DNA of 64,000 nt from Thalassospira indica (GTDB taxonomy: Bacteria > Pseudomonadota > Alphaproteobacteria > Rhodospirillales > Thalassospiraceae). Positions 55,978 through 64,000 of the stretch are shown in pieces; the first letter of the stretch is position 1; every line of letters starts with the position of its first letter. The translations under genes were made by a program, and so were the position numbers. The DNA is taken from the NCBI RefSeq assembly GCF_003403095.1, contig NZ_CP031555.1, positions 2,336,001 through 2,400,000 on the forward strand, given 5' to 3'. The notes under the pieces are model-generated. The model ran no database searches and was not told where the DNA came from. It worked only from the letters and a program-made list of their open reading frames with translations.

Positions 55978-56349
55978 ATGCGTGTAGTTAAGGCTCTGGT
56001 CGCGTTCATGGGCATTCTGATCGTGGTGGGTATCGGACTTGTCGTCTATGGCCTGTCGCTTGACAAGAACGCCACCGATCCAAGTGTTGAGGCAAATACA
56101 CCAACGGTGACGCCGTCCGTGCCGTTTGCGGGTGGCGATAATGCGGCCGCGCAAGGTGCTCTTGGCGCATTCGGTGATGTCGTTATCGATCTTGAAGAAG
56201 GTGAACGTCTTGTTGGCTATTCTGTCGATGGTCAGCAGGCGACGCTCCATATCGAAGGTCGGCACGGTGACAGCGCACGTCTCGTTATTGTTTCCCTGAG
56301 CGAAAAGAAGGTCCTTGGCCGTATCCTGTTGCAACAGGATGCGCAGTAG
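55978..56349 (+). CDS. Single-pass membrane protein, DUF6476-like
   Basis: 123 residues from the ATG at 55978; the ORF opens at 55930 but the added residues are not conserved-looking. One helix at about 5-27 (ALVAFMGILIVVGIGLVVYGLSL), then an extracytoplasmic Thr/Pro/Ala-rich linker and a beta-rich tail ending VLGRILLQQDAQ. This small protein type recurs beside rluD in alphaproteobacteria (family knowledge, moderate certainty). It is divergent from rluD with a 224-bp gap and is followed by a JAMM peptidase gene. Confidence 0.7.
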   Translation: MRVVKALVAFMGILIVVGIGLVVYGLSLDKNATDPSVEANTPTVTPSVPFAGGDNAAAQGALGAFGDVVIDLEEGERLVGYSVDGQQATLHIEGRHGDSARLVIVSLSEKKVLGRILLQQDAQ

Positions 56350-56376
56350 TCTCAAACCACAAGGGCGCGTGCAGCG

Positions 56377-56880
56377 ATGGCAAACGGGCAGGGGATCGCA
56401 AACAACAACTCATTAGGTGGCGATGATCAGACCCACATCGCACTTGGCAAGGCGCTTCTCGAAGAAATACGCGATTTCGCCGCTGTTAAATGGCCGGAGG
56501 AAGCCTGTGGACTTCTGATTGCCGCCATTGATACCCCGAACCGGATCGACCGTGTGGTGTTTGCGCGCAACGTCGCGGAAGATCCGCTGACCACGTTTGA
56601 AATTGATCCACAAACCCTGATTGAAGCCCATCGTACTGCGCGGCAAAAGCGGGAGCAGGTTGTGGGATGTTTCCATTCCCATCCCAATGGCAAGGCCCTG
56701 CCATCGCCGACAGACCGCGCACGCGCTGATGAAAATGGTTTTCTGTGGCTGATCATTGCCACAGAGCACAATCGCGCAGGCGACAGCGGCCTTTATCGCA
56801 TCATTCACCAATCAACCGCCGACGCGGCAGAGCAATCTGAACTGCGCTACTTCCGGCGCTGCCAGATTATTGACCGCTAA
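56377..56880 (+). CDS. JAMM/Mov34 (M67) metallopeptidase
   Basis: 167 residues carrying the complete JAMM zinc site: EEACGLL (Glu), HSHPNGKALPSPTD (two His, Ser and Asp in the H-S-H-P-x6-S-x2-D spacing). Relatives remove ubiquitin-like or sulfur-carrier proteins (e.g. near ThiS or MoaD) or cleave C-terminal peptides from Cys-containing carriers. No such carrier gene is beside it. Twenty-seven bases downstream of the small membrane-protein gene, likely the same transcript. Confidence 0.88.
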   Translation: MANGQGIANNNSLGGDDQTHIALGKALLEEIRDFAAVKWPEEACGLLIAAIDTPNRIDRVVFARNVAEDPLTTFEIDPQTLIEAHRTARQKREQVVGCFHSHPNGKALPSPTDRARADENGFLWLIIATEHNRAGDSGLYRIIHQSTADAAEQSELRYFRRCQIIDR

Positions 56881-56901
56881 GGTCTCGCAAGGCGCTCTGG
56901 C

Positions 56902-57927
56902 TTAACCTTCCAGTGCTTCGACAATCTGCTGTGGCGACAGCGTCCCAATTGCAGTGTCTTTGGCATCCCGCACCGTCATTGACGTGCCATTGGCAAGTGC
57001 AACAGGCAGGATATCTGCAAGGCGTGCATGTGCCTGGATGCTTGGCCAGTCTTCGCGTGCCGCTTGGTGTTCGCCAGATGTGATCGGCTCCATAATCGAC
57101 TTTGCGCGCAGGACGCGTGATCTGTTCACACCGCGGGTAAAGGCCTGCACATAATCATCTGCGGGTCTAAGAACGATCTCTTCTGGCCGCCCGACCTGCA
57201 CAAGCTTGCCGTCTTTGAGGATTGCGATCCGGTCGCCGATCTTAAGCGCCTCGTCCAGGTCATGGGTAATGAACACGATGGTCTTATGAAGCTCCGCCTG
57301 AAGCTTCATCAGTTCATCTTGCATGTCAGACCGGATCAATGGATCAAGGGCGGAGAAAGCCTCATCCATCAGCAAGACTTCCGGATCGGTCGCAAGGGCC
57401 CGGGCAAGGCCGACACGTTGCTGCATGCCACCTGATAACTGATCGGGATATTTGGCCTCATACCCCTCCAGACCGACACGCTCGATCCATTTTGATGCGG
57501 CGGCTTCGCGCTCCTTACGCGCGGTACCCTGGATTTCGAGCCCATAGGCAACGTTATCCATCACATTGCGGTGGGGAAGCAGGCCAAAGCGCTGAAACAC
57601 CATACCAAGCCGCTTTCGACGAAAGGCGTTCAGTGTCGGGATATCCATGGCAAGGATATCTTCGCCACCAAATGATACTTCGCCCGCTGTCGGATCAATC
57701 AGTCGATTAAGATGGCGGATCAGGGTTGATTTTCCCGATCCAGACAGGCCCATGACGACAAAGGTTTCCCCTTGTTCAATCGACAGGGACACATAGTGAA
57801 GACCAACCGTATGACCGGTCTTGGCAAGGATTTCATCCTTGTCAGCACCACCCTTTACCAGTTCAAGTGCAGACTGCGGATCGGGCCCGAAGATTTTGAA
57901 AATATTGCGGATTTCGATGTAGCTCAT
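56902..57927 (-). CDS. proV: Glycine betaine/choline ABC transporter ATP-binding protein
   Basis: 341 residues: Walker A GLSGSGKST (about residue 60), Q-loop VFQRFGLLPHRNV, signature LSGGMQQR, Walker B LLMDEAFSALD and H-loop ITHDLDEALK. The N-terminal extension IRNIFKIFGPDPQ and the C-terminal CBS-like tail are ProV/OpuAA/ChoV features. It powers uptake of quaternary ammonium osmolytes. Start overlaps the permease stop by one base (TAATG). Confidence 0.93.
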   Translation of the reverse strand: MSYIEIRNIFKIFGPDPQSALELVKGGADKDEILAKTGHTVGLHYVSLSIEQGETFVVMGLSGSGKSTLIRHLNRLIDPTAGEVSFGGEDILAMDIPTLNAFRRKRLGMVFQRFGLLPHRNVMDNVAYGLEIQGTARKEREAAASKWIERVGLEGYEAKYPDQLSGGMQQRVGLARALATDPEVLLMDEAFSALDPLIRSDMQDELMKLQAELHKTIVFITHDLDEALKIGDRIAILKDGKLVQVGRPEEIVLRPADDYVQAFTRGVNRSRVLRAKSIMEPITSGEHQAAREDWPSIQAHARLADILPVALANGTSMTVRDAKDTAIGTLSPQQIVEALEG

Positions 57928-58790
57928 TACGCGTCCTCCGCATCGTGCGATCGTTGTGATCGCTTGCCATAAGCCTGACCGATCCGGTCAAACACCACGG
58001 CCAGCAACACAATCGCAACCCCGGCTTCCATGCCCGCACCAACGTCCAGACGCTGAATACCCATCAGGACCTGCTCCCCCAATCCGCGCGCGCCAATCAT
58101 CGAGGCAATGACGACCATCGAGATTGACATCATCGTCGTCTGGTTGATCCCGGCCATGATGTTGGGAAGCGCAAGCGGCAACTGCACCCCAAACAGGATC
58201 TGCTTGCGGCTGGCCCCGAATGACCGTGATGCTTCCAGCACTTCCTGATCAACAAGCCGAATGCCCAAATCGGTCAATCGCATGACGGGCGGGGCAGCGT
58301 AAATCACGGTGGCGAGGATCGCCGGAACCTTGCCCAATCCAAAAAGCATCAGGGCAGGGATCAGATAAACAAAACTCGGCATGGTCTGCATGGTATCAAG
58401 GATCGGCAACATGATGGCCCGCAGACGATTGGACATCGCCATGGCAATACCCACCGGAATGCCAATCAGAACTGAAAGGGATGTGGCGACAATCATCAGG
58501 GCCAGGGTCTGCATCGCCTTGTCCCAAAGGCCCAGCATCCCGATGGCAAACATCGCAACAACCAAGCCGACAACCAGCTTCCAGTTTTTGCTGGCATGCC
58601 AGGTGATGGCGGCAATGGCGATCAGGACCACCCACCAGGGCGCACCACGCAGAACCTGCTCCAACGCGACCAGTACGGTCAGCAAACTGTCAGCAAAGGC
58701 CTCAAACGCTGCGCCATAATTGATCACCAGCCAATCAACAAACTGATTGACCCACTTGCCCAAAGGCACATTCAACTGTTCTGGAAACAT
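57927..58790 (-). CDS. proW: Glycine betaine/choline ABC transporter permease
   Basis: 287 residues with an N-terminal amphipathic segment, six or more hydrophobic helices and the BPD_transp_1 coupling motif (EASRSFGASRKQILFGVQLPLALPNIMAG) near residue 190. FEAFADSLLTVLVALEQVL and LDTMQTMPSFVYLIPALMLFGLG are ProW/OpuAB signatures. Same strand as proV, coupled by one-base overlap. proX, its binding protein, lies upstream beyond an oppositely oriented gene. Confidence 0.92.
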   Translation of the reverse strand: MFPEQLNVPLGKWVNQFVDWLVINYGAAFEAFADSLLTVLVALEQVLRGAPWWVVLIAIAAITWHASKNWKLVVGLVVAMFAIGMLGLWDKAMQTLALMIVATSLSVLIGIPVGIAMAMSNRLRAIMLPILDTMQTMPSFVYLIPALMLFGLGKVPAILATVIYAAPPVMRLTDLGIRLVDQEVLEASRSFGASRKQILFGVQLPLALPNIMAGINQTTMMSISMVVIASMIGARGLGEQVLMGIQRLDVGAGMEAGVAIVLLAVVFDRIGQAYGKRSQRSHDAEDA

Positions 58791-58877
58791 GGCGCAACTG
58801 GCCCGATCTGCTCAAAAAATCAATGAGCGTAAGAGCCTAACAAGATCACGTGGACCGCGCGACCGTTAATCGAAGCC

Positions 58878-58942
58878 TACCTGACATCTCCTGACTTCTT
58901 TTGGCTGTGTTGTTCTGTGATTGATAATCCAGATGTCAGCTA
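58878..58942. promoter_or_regulatory. Shared operator-like repeats upstream of proW
   Basis: TACCTGACATCTCCTG (58878-58893) recurs, inverted, at 60734-60749 upstream of proX. CCTGAC appears twice 10 bases apart (58880 and 58890), and an AGATGTCAGCTA at 58931-58942 matches 11 of 12 bases of the other region. The repeat probably binds a common regulator of the split ABC operon. Confidence 0.55.
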
Positions 58943-58985
58943 TTGCCGTAACTCATAGAGAAAATTGTTTTCCTGAGAGGTTGCG

Positions 58986-59369
58986 ATGATCACTGTGTTC
59001 TTTGATGGAAAATGCGGTCTGTGTTCGCGCGAAATCAATTACTACCGCAAGATCGCACCCGAGGGCGTTTTCGAATGGCAGGACGTCACGGAGCATGCCA
59101 GTGATCTTGAAAAACACGGCATATCCCTTGTCCAAGGATTAAAGCAAATGCGTGCCATAGACTCATCAGGGGAATGGCATGCAGGTGCTGATGCATTCAT
59201 TCTGATCTGGCGCCAGCTAGACAGATGGCGTGTTTTAGCCGCGGTCGTCGCGCTGCCGGTTATTCGGCAGATCGCAAATCTTGTTTATCGACTGTGGGCC
59301 GCTTGGCGCTTCAAGCGCCTTACACACTGCCAGTTGGCGGCTGTTGAGGATGGATCCCGGCCGACCTAG
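58986..59369 (+). CDS. DCC-family thiol-disulfide oxidoreductase-like protein (DUF393)
   Basis: 127 residues with the N-terminal FFDGKCGLCSREI motif that names the DCC family (D-x-x-C-x-x-C) and the ADAFILIWRQL and LYR-L-W-A segments characteristic of DUF393. Thioredoxin-like redox partner of unknown substrate. GAGAGG precedes the ATG. It stands in reverse between proW and proX and separates them. Confidence 0.88.
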   Translation: MITVFFDGKCGLCSREINYYRKIAPEGVFEWQDVTEHASDLEKHGISLVQGLKQMRAIDSSGEWHAGADAFILIWRQLDRWRVLAAVVALPVIRQIANLVYRLWAAWRFKRLTHCQLAAVEDGSRPT

Positions 59370-59405
59370 TTTATTCAATTATCGTCGTATTTTTCTCGCT
59401 AAACA

Positions 59406-59439
59406 AAACACCCCGCAGGATTTCTCCTGCGGGGTGTTT
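59406..59439. terminator. Bidirectional intrinsic terminator (DCC and proX)
   Basis: AAACACCCCGCAGGA/TCCTGCGGGGTGTTT, 15 perfect pairs, 4-base loop. It serves both the rightward DCC gene and the leftward proX gene. Confidence 0.9.
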
Positions 59440-59462
59440 GAGTAATTTATTGGTGGTGTTAC

Positions 59463-60494
59463 TTACATAGCACTTTCAACGCGTGCTGCAACATCCGCTG
59501 GTACCCAGTCTTTCCAGACGTCCGGCTTGGATTTCAGGAAATGCATCGCGGCCCCATCGGGCTTTTCGTCATTTTCCTGCATATAGGCCAGCATTTCCGA
59601 GACCAGCGCGTTGCTGGTTTCGTAGTTGGTCAGGAAATTGATCAGGGTTGGTGCGGCGGCTTTGAAGTCGTTATTCACACCAATCGTGATCGTGCTTTGC
59701 GGGTAGGCGGTTGCCTTGGTCGGGTTTTCTTCCGTTTTTAGCGCATCAAAGATCGCCTTGTCATAGGCGGGTTCTTCAAGACGCGTGCTGTCATAAAGAC
59801 CCATCACCCAGGTCGGCCCCCAATAGTAATAAAGGGCCGGTTTGCCGCGTTTATGCGCCGATGCGATGGCAGCCGAAAGCGCCGCACCAGTGCCCGGGCG
59901 GAAGTTGGTGAAGCTGTCATCAAGGTCATAGGCACCAAGCTTGGCCGAATTGACCTTCTCGCAAACCCAGCCTGACGGGCAGTTATAAAAACGGCCTTTG
60001 CCGGGTTCTTCGGGGTCTTCGAACAGTTCGGTGTATTTTGCCAGATCATCGACCGATTTGAGGTCAGGTGCCATCGGTTCGATACCACGTTCTGCATCGC
60101 CTTCGATGACGTAGGTCGGCACGAACCAGCCTTCGACAGCGTCATCAAAGTTAACCCCGATCTGGCTGACATTGCCGGCGTCCTCGGCCTTGGTCCAGGC
60201 TTCGGCAACGTTGTCGCGCCAGATTTCCATGACGATATCAACATCCCCTTTGCCAACGCCGGTCAAAAGCGGAATGACATCGCCGGGCAGGGCATCGGTC
60301 TGACAGCCATAGCCCTTTTCAATGATGAAGCGGGCAACGGCGTTATGGAAAAGCGCACTGTCGTAATTGAGACCGGCAAACATCACCGGTCGATCAATCT
60401 CGCATGTGGCATCTTGCGCGTTTGCGCTTGAATGAGAAGTAAATGCAAGGCCAGCGGCCAAAAGCATTGCGGCTCCGGTAGGCAGGGTTTTCAT
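59463..60494 (-). CDS. proX: Glycine betaine/choline ABC substrate-binding protein
   Basis: 343 residues with a signal peptide (about 1-26, ending SSANA). The OpuAC fold appears as FAGLNYDSALFHNAVARFIIEKGYGCQ and DVDIVMEIWRDNV (aromatic-cage region), PSGWVCEKVNSAKL and ALYYYWGPTWVMG, the Trp/Tyr box binding quaternary ammonium. It delivers the osmolyte to proWV. AGAAGG precedes ATG. It is on the same strand as proW but separated by the DCC gene and its own terminator, so it is transcribed separately. Confidence 0.92.
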   Translation of the reverse strand: MKTLPTGAAMLLAAGLAFTSHSSANAQDATCEIDRPVMFAGLNYDSALFHNAVARFIIEKGYGCQTDALPGDVIPLLTGVGKGDVDIVMEIWRDNVAEAWTKAEDAGNVSQIGVNFDDAVEGWFVPTYVIEGDAERGIEPMAPDLKSVDDLAKYTELFEDPEEPGKGRFYNCPSGWVCEKVNSAKLGAYDLDDSFTNFRPGTGAALSAAIASAHKRGKPALYYYWGPTWVMGLYDSTRLEEPAYDKAIFDALKTEENPTKATAYPQSTITIGVNNDFKAAAPTLINFLTNYETSNALVSEMLAYMQENDEKPDGAAMHFLKSKPDVWKDWVPADVAARVESAM

Positions 60495-60861
60495 CCTTCT
60501 GTCCCTTCGTGGTTGCGGTCCGGAATCGCATCAAATGCATGGTCGGTGCGGGAAGCCCGCAAAGCTTGGGATCAGGTGTGATCCCGAACTTCGATTTGAC
60601 CGTGCCCCTGATACAGGTGCGGCAATTCTAGACGTGTGGTTAGAATGCGCGCAACCCCCGGTGTCGATTATAACGCCGACGTGATGGGTGTTTCCGTGCT
60701 GATATCATTGCAGAATGCTCCTGACAGGGATGGCAGGAGATGTCAGGTAATGTGATTTACGGGTGTCGGCGCGATTGGTTTAACTCTGCCCGTGAATTTG
60801 TCGGACTTTGTCGTTATGTTGGGCAAACCAACCAATCGGGCACAGATAATCGGGAGCCGTC
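60495..60861. other. 367-bp intergenic region: proX leader and divergent promoters
   Basis: No gene. Next to proX are two hairpins on its messenger: GCGGG/CCCGC (60548-60560) and GGGATCA/TGATCCC with a 4-base loop (60568-60585), probably a structured 5' leader. Further up lies the shared operator (60720-60749). The right part holds the promoter of the exonuclease gene, for which I see no clear consensus. Confidence 0.5.
60720..60749. promoter_or_regulatory. Shared operator-like repeats upstream of proX
   Basis: CCTGAC (60720-60725), GGCAGG (60732-60737) and GTCAGG (60742-60747) are spaced by helical turns and include a 16-bp inverse copy (60734-60749) of the element at 58878-58893. Confidence 0.55.
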
Positions 60862-61695
60862 ATGATGCATACCAACCTGTTCGTTTTTGATATCGAAACC
60901 GTGCCCGATATTGATGTTCTGCCGCAGCTGACCGGTGAAACCGCGCCGGATCCTGAAACCGGGCGCAAGATGCTGGAAGACTATCATCTTGAAATCACCA
61001 GTGGTCGCAATGGCTTCCCGCGCCAACCGTTTCATAAGGTGGTGGCGATCAGCTTCTTGCGCGCGACCATTCAACGTGATGGCGATACCGAAATGTACGA
61101 GATCGAAGAGTTGCGATCCGGCGGCGAATTGACATCCGAGGAAAAGGACCTTGTGAACGGGTTCTTTGCCTATTGCGGCAAGCTTTATCCGCGTCTTGTG
61201 AGTTTCAATGGTCGTGGTTTTGATTTGCCGGTGTTGAAATACCGCGCGATGAAACATGGCGTTTCAGCCCGTTGGCTGCATCAGGCGTCCAACAAGTGGG
61301 AAAACTATACCGCGCGCTATGCGCCGAACTGGCATTGCGATCTGGCGGAAGTTCTATCCGATTACGGCGCCTCGGCCCGGACCAAGATGAACGAGGTTTG
61401 TGCCGCCCTTGATTTGCCGGGCAAGACCGGGGTCGATGGCAGCAAGGTTTCGGACATGTATGACAATGGCGAGATTGATGGCATTCGTCGTTATTGCGAG
61501 ACCGATGTTTTGAATACCTATTTGTTGTATCTGCGCCATGCACTTCATACCGGGCTGACCGATCATGATGGCTATAACCATGCGATCAATCTGACCGTTG
61601 GCTGGCTTGAAAAAAGGGCAGGGGACATTCCCGCCTATCAGGAATTCCTTGATGCCTGGAAGCAATCGAGTGGCGGGTCGTTCAACGTTCTTTGA
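60862..61695 (+). CDS. PolB-type 3'-5' exonuclease-like protein
   Basis: 277 residues of the DNA_pol_B_exo2 kind. Exo I is FVFDIETVPD (Asp, Glu), Exo II SFNGRGFDLPVL (Asn and Asp), and Exo III YCETDVLNTYLL (Tyr/Asp), forming a DEDDy-type two-metal site. No polymerase domain. Likely a stand-alone exonuclease for DNA or RNA ends. RBS GGGAG before ATG 60862; a second ATG directly follows. Confidence 0.88.
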   Translation: MMHTNLFVFDIETVPDIDVLPQLTGETAPDPETGRKMLEDYHLEITSGRNGFPRQPFHKVVAISFLRATIQRDGDTEMYEIEELRSGGELTSEEKDLVNGFFAYCGKLYPRLVSFNGRGFDLPVLKYRAMKHGVSARWLHQASNKWENYTARYAPNWHCDLAEVLSDYGASARTKMNEVCAALDLPGKTGVDGSKVSDMYDNGEIDGIRRYCETDVLNTYLLYLRHALHTGLTDHDGYNHAINLTVGWLEKRAGDIPAYQEFLDAWKQSSGGSFNVL

Positions 61696-61721
61696 CACGG
61701 CTCGTCGTTGTGCCCAAGCAT

Positions 61722-61739
61722 GACTTCAGAAGTGAAGTC
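61722..61739 (+). terminator. Weak hairpin after the exonuclease gene
   Basis: GACTTCA/TGAAGTC with a 4-base loop; no clear T run follows, so termination is uncertain. Confidence 0.35.
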
Positions 61740-61800
61740 CGTCACATTTTGACACCCTGTCTTGCAAATTTGTGTTGAATTAAATGCGAGTTGATCTTAA

Positions 61801-61817
61801 TTGCATTGAATATGCAA
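61801..61817. promoter_or_regulatory. Candidate iron-regulator site upstream of the ferric-binding protein gene
   Basis: Perfect inverted repeat TTGCAT-N5-ATGCAA in an AT-rich promoter region 74 bases before the start codon. Size and AT-rich palindromy are compatible with a Fur-family operator, but the regulator is not established. Confidence 0.4.
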
Positions 61818-61890
61818 GTGAGTTGCAACGTCAGTACGTTTCAACGCGTACCCAAATCCAACAGGGTCAAACTCAACAGGGATCGTTCAA

Positions 61891-62907
61891 ATGGATATCA
61901 AGAAACTCGTCGGTGGTGCGGTATTTGGCGCAACAGCGATGGCTGCGACAACCGCGATGGCACAGGAAGTTAATGTCTATTCCCTGCGTCAGGAATTTCT
62001 GGTCGAACCGCTTTTTGAGAAGTTCACCGCTGAAACCGGCATCGACGTCAATGTGATCTTTGCTGAAAAAGGTCTGGTCGAACGTATCAAGCAGGAAGGC
62101 GCAAACAGCCCGGCCGATATCCTGATGACCGTCGATATCAGCCGTATCCAGCAGGCAGTTGACGCCGGTGTGACTGAGGCCGTTTCGAATGACACCCTTG
62201 ATGCCAATATTCCGGCCCACCTGCGCGACCCGGAAGGTCACTGGTTTGCCCTGACCCAGCGTGGTCGTGCGATCTATGCCTCCAAGGAGCGCGTGGCAGA
62301 AGGCGAGATCACGTCTTATGAAGACCTTGCTGACCCGAAATGGGAAGGTCGCATCTGCACCCGTTCCGGTACGCATGTTTATAACGTGGCGCTGTTTGCA
62401 TCAATGATCGCCGTTCATGGCGAGGAAAAAGCCAAGGAATGGCTGCAGGGTCTTAAGAACAATCTGGCGCGCAAGCCGCAGGGCAATGACCGCGCACAGG
62501 TCAAGGCGATCAAGGAAGGCGTTTGCGATCTTTCGATCGGCAACACCTATTACTACGGCAAGATGCTCGACAATGAAGAACAGCGTCCTTGGGCAGAGGC
62601 AGTCAACCTTGTCTTCCCGAACCAGGATGGTCGTGGCATGTCGATGAACATTTCGGGCATGAGCCTGATTGCCGAAGCGCCGAACCGTGAAAACGCCATC
62701 AAGCTGATGGAATTCCTGGCCGGTGACGTTGCACAGGGCATCTATGCTGAGGTCAATTACGAATATCCGGTAAAACCGGGTGTTGAGTGGGCCGAAAATG
62801 TGAAGTCCTGGGGCACGTTCAAGGCCGATGAAGTATCGCTGGCCGATATTGCCCGCCTGAGCCCGGATGCGATCAAGATGGTCGATGAGATCGGTTATAA
62901 CGAATAG
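61891..62907 (+). CDS. Ferric-iron ABC transporter substrate-binding protein
   Basis: 338 residues of the FbpA/FutA/Idi group. Signal peptide about 1-24 (ATTAMA), then QEVNVYSLRQEFLVEPLF. Iron-binding features: a Tyr cluster NTYYYGKM near residue 225, and the RSGTHVYNVALFASMIAVHG hinge segment. It captures Fe(III) in the periplasm; permease and ATPase genes are not in the window. AGGGA before ATG; a terminator follows before the paralogue. Confidence 0.92.
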   Translation: MDIKKLVGGAVFGATAMAATTAMAQEVNVYSLRQEFLVEPLFEKFTAETGIDVNVIFAEKGLVERIKQEGANSPADILMTVDISRIQQAVDAGVTEAVSNDTLDANIPAHLRDPEGHWFALTQRGRAIYASKERVAEGEITSYEDLADPKWEGRICTRSGTHVYNVALFASMIAVHGEEKAKEWLQGLKNNLARKPQGNDRAQVKAIKEGVCDLSIGNTYYYGKMLDNEEQRPWAEAVNLVFPNQDGRGMSMNISGMSLIAEAPNRENAIKLMEFLAGDVAQGIYAEVNYEYPVKPGVEWAENVKSWGTFKADEVSLADIARLSPDAIKMVDEIGYNE

Positions 62908-62934
62908 TCAAACCGACTGAGTTTGATGAGCTTT

Positions 62935-62967
62935 TTGAAAGGGGTGGTGCAATGCCACCCCTTTTTT
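62935..62967 (+). terminator. Intrinsic terminator
   Basis: AAAGGGGTGG/CCACCCCTTT stem with a 7-base loop and a T6 tail. It separates the two ferric-binding protein genes. Confidence 0.85.
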
Positions 62968-63143
62968 CAGTTTCGGCACGTGGTCGAAGGCCGGATGCGG
63001 TCGCGCATTCGTGACTTCGGGTATGGCTCTTATGTGGTTTTCTTGCTTGCAAAAGGCGGGGCGGGGCCTTTAATTTCGGCCGCAGCAAATACAAATCATT
63101 CCTAATTGCTGCACGACCTGCAGCTGATCCAAACGAGGCATTT

Positions 63144-64000
63144 ATGATTTCTCTGCGCAAAACCGTTCTTGGTCTTGTTGTTTCCGCGATGGGGTTGTCC
63201 ATGTTCCCCGCCGCACATGCCGCAGAGGAAGTTAATGTCTATTCGCTTCGACAGCCCTTTCTGATCGAACCGATGTTCAAACGCTTCACCGAGGAAACCG
63301 GTATTCGCGTCAATACACTGTTTTCACAAAGCGGGCTGGTTGAACGAATCAAGCATGAAGGACGTAACACCCCGGCTGACCTTCTGTTGACGGTGGATAT
63401 CGGGCGTATTCAGGACGCGGTTGATGCCGATATCGCCCAACCGATCGAAAGCCCCGTTCTGGATGCCAATATCCCCGATCAGTTCCGTGATGAGAACAAG
63501 CTTTGGGTTGGCCTGACAACGCGGGCACGTGTTCTTTATACATCGCTGGATCGTGTCGCACCCGACGCCATCACCACCTATGAAGAGCTTGCCGATCCGA
63601 AATGGAAGGGTCGCATTTGTGTCCGTTCCGGCATGCATGTTTATAACATTGCCCTGATCGCCTCGATGATTGCCCATCATGGTGAAGAAGAAACCAAAGC
63701 CTGGCTGACCGGGCTTAAGGCCAATCTGGCCCGTAAACCGCAGGGTGCCGATACCGATCAGATCGAGGCAGTGTCGCAGGGCGTCTGTGATGTGGCGATT
63801 GGCAATTCCTATTATTACGGCAAGATGCTTGATGACCCGAACAAGGCGGACGCCGCCAAACAGGTTCGCATCGTTTTCCCCAATCAGGGGGACCGCGGCA
63901 CGCATGTTAATATTTCGGGTGTGGCGCTGATGAAATATGCGCCGAACAAGGAAAATGCCATCAAGCTTGTGGAATTCCTGTCTGGTGCTGAAGCCCAGCA
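63144..64000 (+). CDS. Second ferric-iron binding protein (partial, runs off the window)
   Basis: At least 285 residues, cut by the window end. ATG at 63144 with GAGG six bases upstream. A signal peptide ends near AHAAEE. From VNVYSLRQPFLIEP it parallels the preceding gene through the shared (C)VRSGMHVYNIALIASMIAHHG hinge and NSYYYGKM Tyr cluster, with the VNISGV and NKENAIKLVEFLSG end in view. Clearly a paralogue by duplication; roughly 55-60% of residues look identical by eye. Separate promoter and terminator suggest independent control. Confidence 0.92.
   Translation, partial: MISLRKTVLGLVVSAMGLSMFPAAHAAEEVNVYSLRQPFLIEPMFKRFTEETGIRVNTLFSQSGLVERIKHEGRNTPADLLLTVDIGRIQDAVDADIAQPIESPVLDANIPDQFRDENKLWVGLTTRARVLYTSLDRVAPDAITTYEELADPKWKGRICVRSGMHVYNIALIASMIAHHGEEETKAWLTGLKANLARKPQGADTDQIEAVSQGVCDVAIGNSYYYGKMLDDPNKADAAKQVRIVFPNQGDRGTHVNISGVALMKYAPNKENAIKLVEFLSGAEAQ

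Overview
The window looks like chromosomal DNA of a marine-type alphaproteobacterium of the Rhodospirillales; a Thalassospira-like organism is my best guess (inference). Supporting signs: moderate GC, a stand-alone HisZ, a cysteine-poor 41-residue L36, a DUF2336 protein, a TIGR02186-type membrane protein, the rluD/rpoH neighbourhood and many c-di-GMP proteins. Genes are densely packed on both strands. I saw no rRNA, tRNA, CRISPR array, insertion sequence or prophage. About 60 protein genes can be supported, including one 52-residue membrane protein and ribosomal protein L36, both under 60 residues, and a last gene that runs off the right edge.

Layout. 1-9 kb: AlaX editing protein; two consecutive uncharacterised winged-helix-like proteins with a shared promoter motif; an orphan S4-like protein behind a structured, terminator-bearing leader; a radical SAM protein; a LysE exporter; lactate permease with a coupled micro-membrane protein; a luciferase-like monooxygenase; a small P-loop kinase. 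8.5-17 kb: LysR/MFS divergent pair, cysteine synthase, Nudix hydrolase, triple-PAS diguanylate cyclase, GNAT, PepD. 17-29.5 kb: J-domain/SH3 membrane protein, methyltransferase, L36, sensory class III cyclase, Lrp regulator divergent from a saccharopine-dehydrogenase-like enzyme, TPR-GT41 glycosyltransferase, Usp, TIGR02186-TauE pair divergent from TusA, ElaA. 29.5-36 kb: c-di-GMP block (EAL, GGDEF and DUF2336 in one operon, plus a second GGDEF protein). 36-39 kb: SPOR protein behind a LonB-type protease.

39.4-44.7 kb: a MocR regulator divergent from DUF1127, a dehydratase-like PLP enzyme, a PLP decarboxylase and a PhzF-like protein, apparently one regulated amino-acid pathway. 44.9-50.8 kb: SLC13/RCK transporter, serC, then hisZ-purA. 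51-53.7 kb: a tail-anchored pseudokinase with a small membrane partner, my leading candidate for an undescribed system. 53.8-57 kb: rpoH with a hairpin leader, rluD, a small membrane protein and a JAMM peptidase. 57-60.5 kb: a betaine/choline-type ABC importer split into proVW and proX by an inserted DCC-family gene; the two promoter regions share a 16-bp sequence containing a CCTGAC repeat. 60.8-64 kb: a PolB-type exonuclease and two tandem paralogous ferric-iron binding proteins.

Start codons were moved inward where a ribosome binding site or family length argued for it; each entry says so. Family names come from recognising motifs by eye, with no database search.
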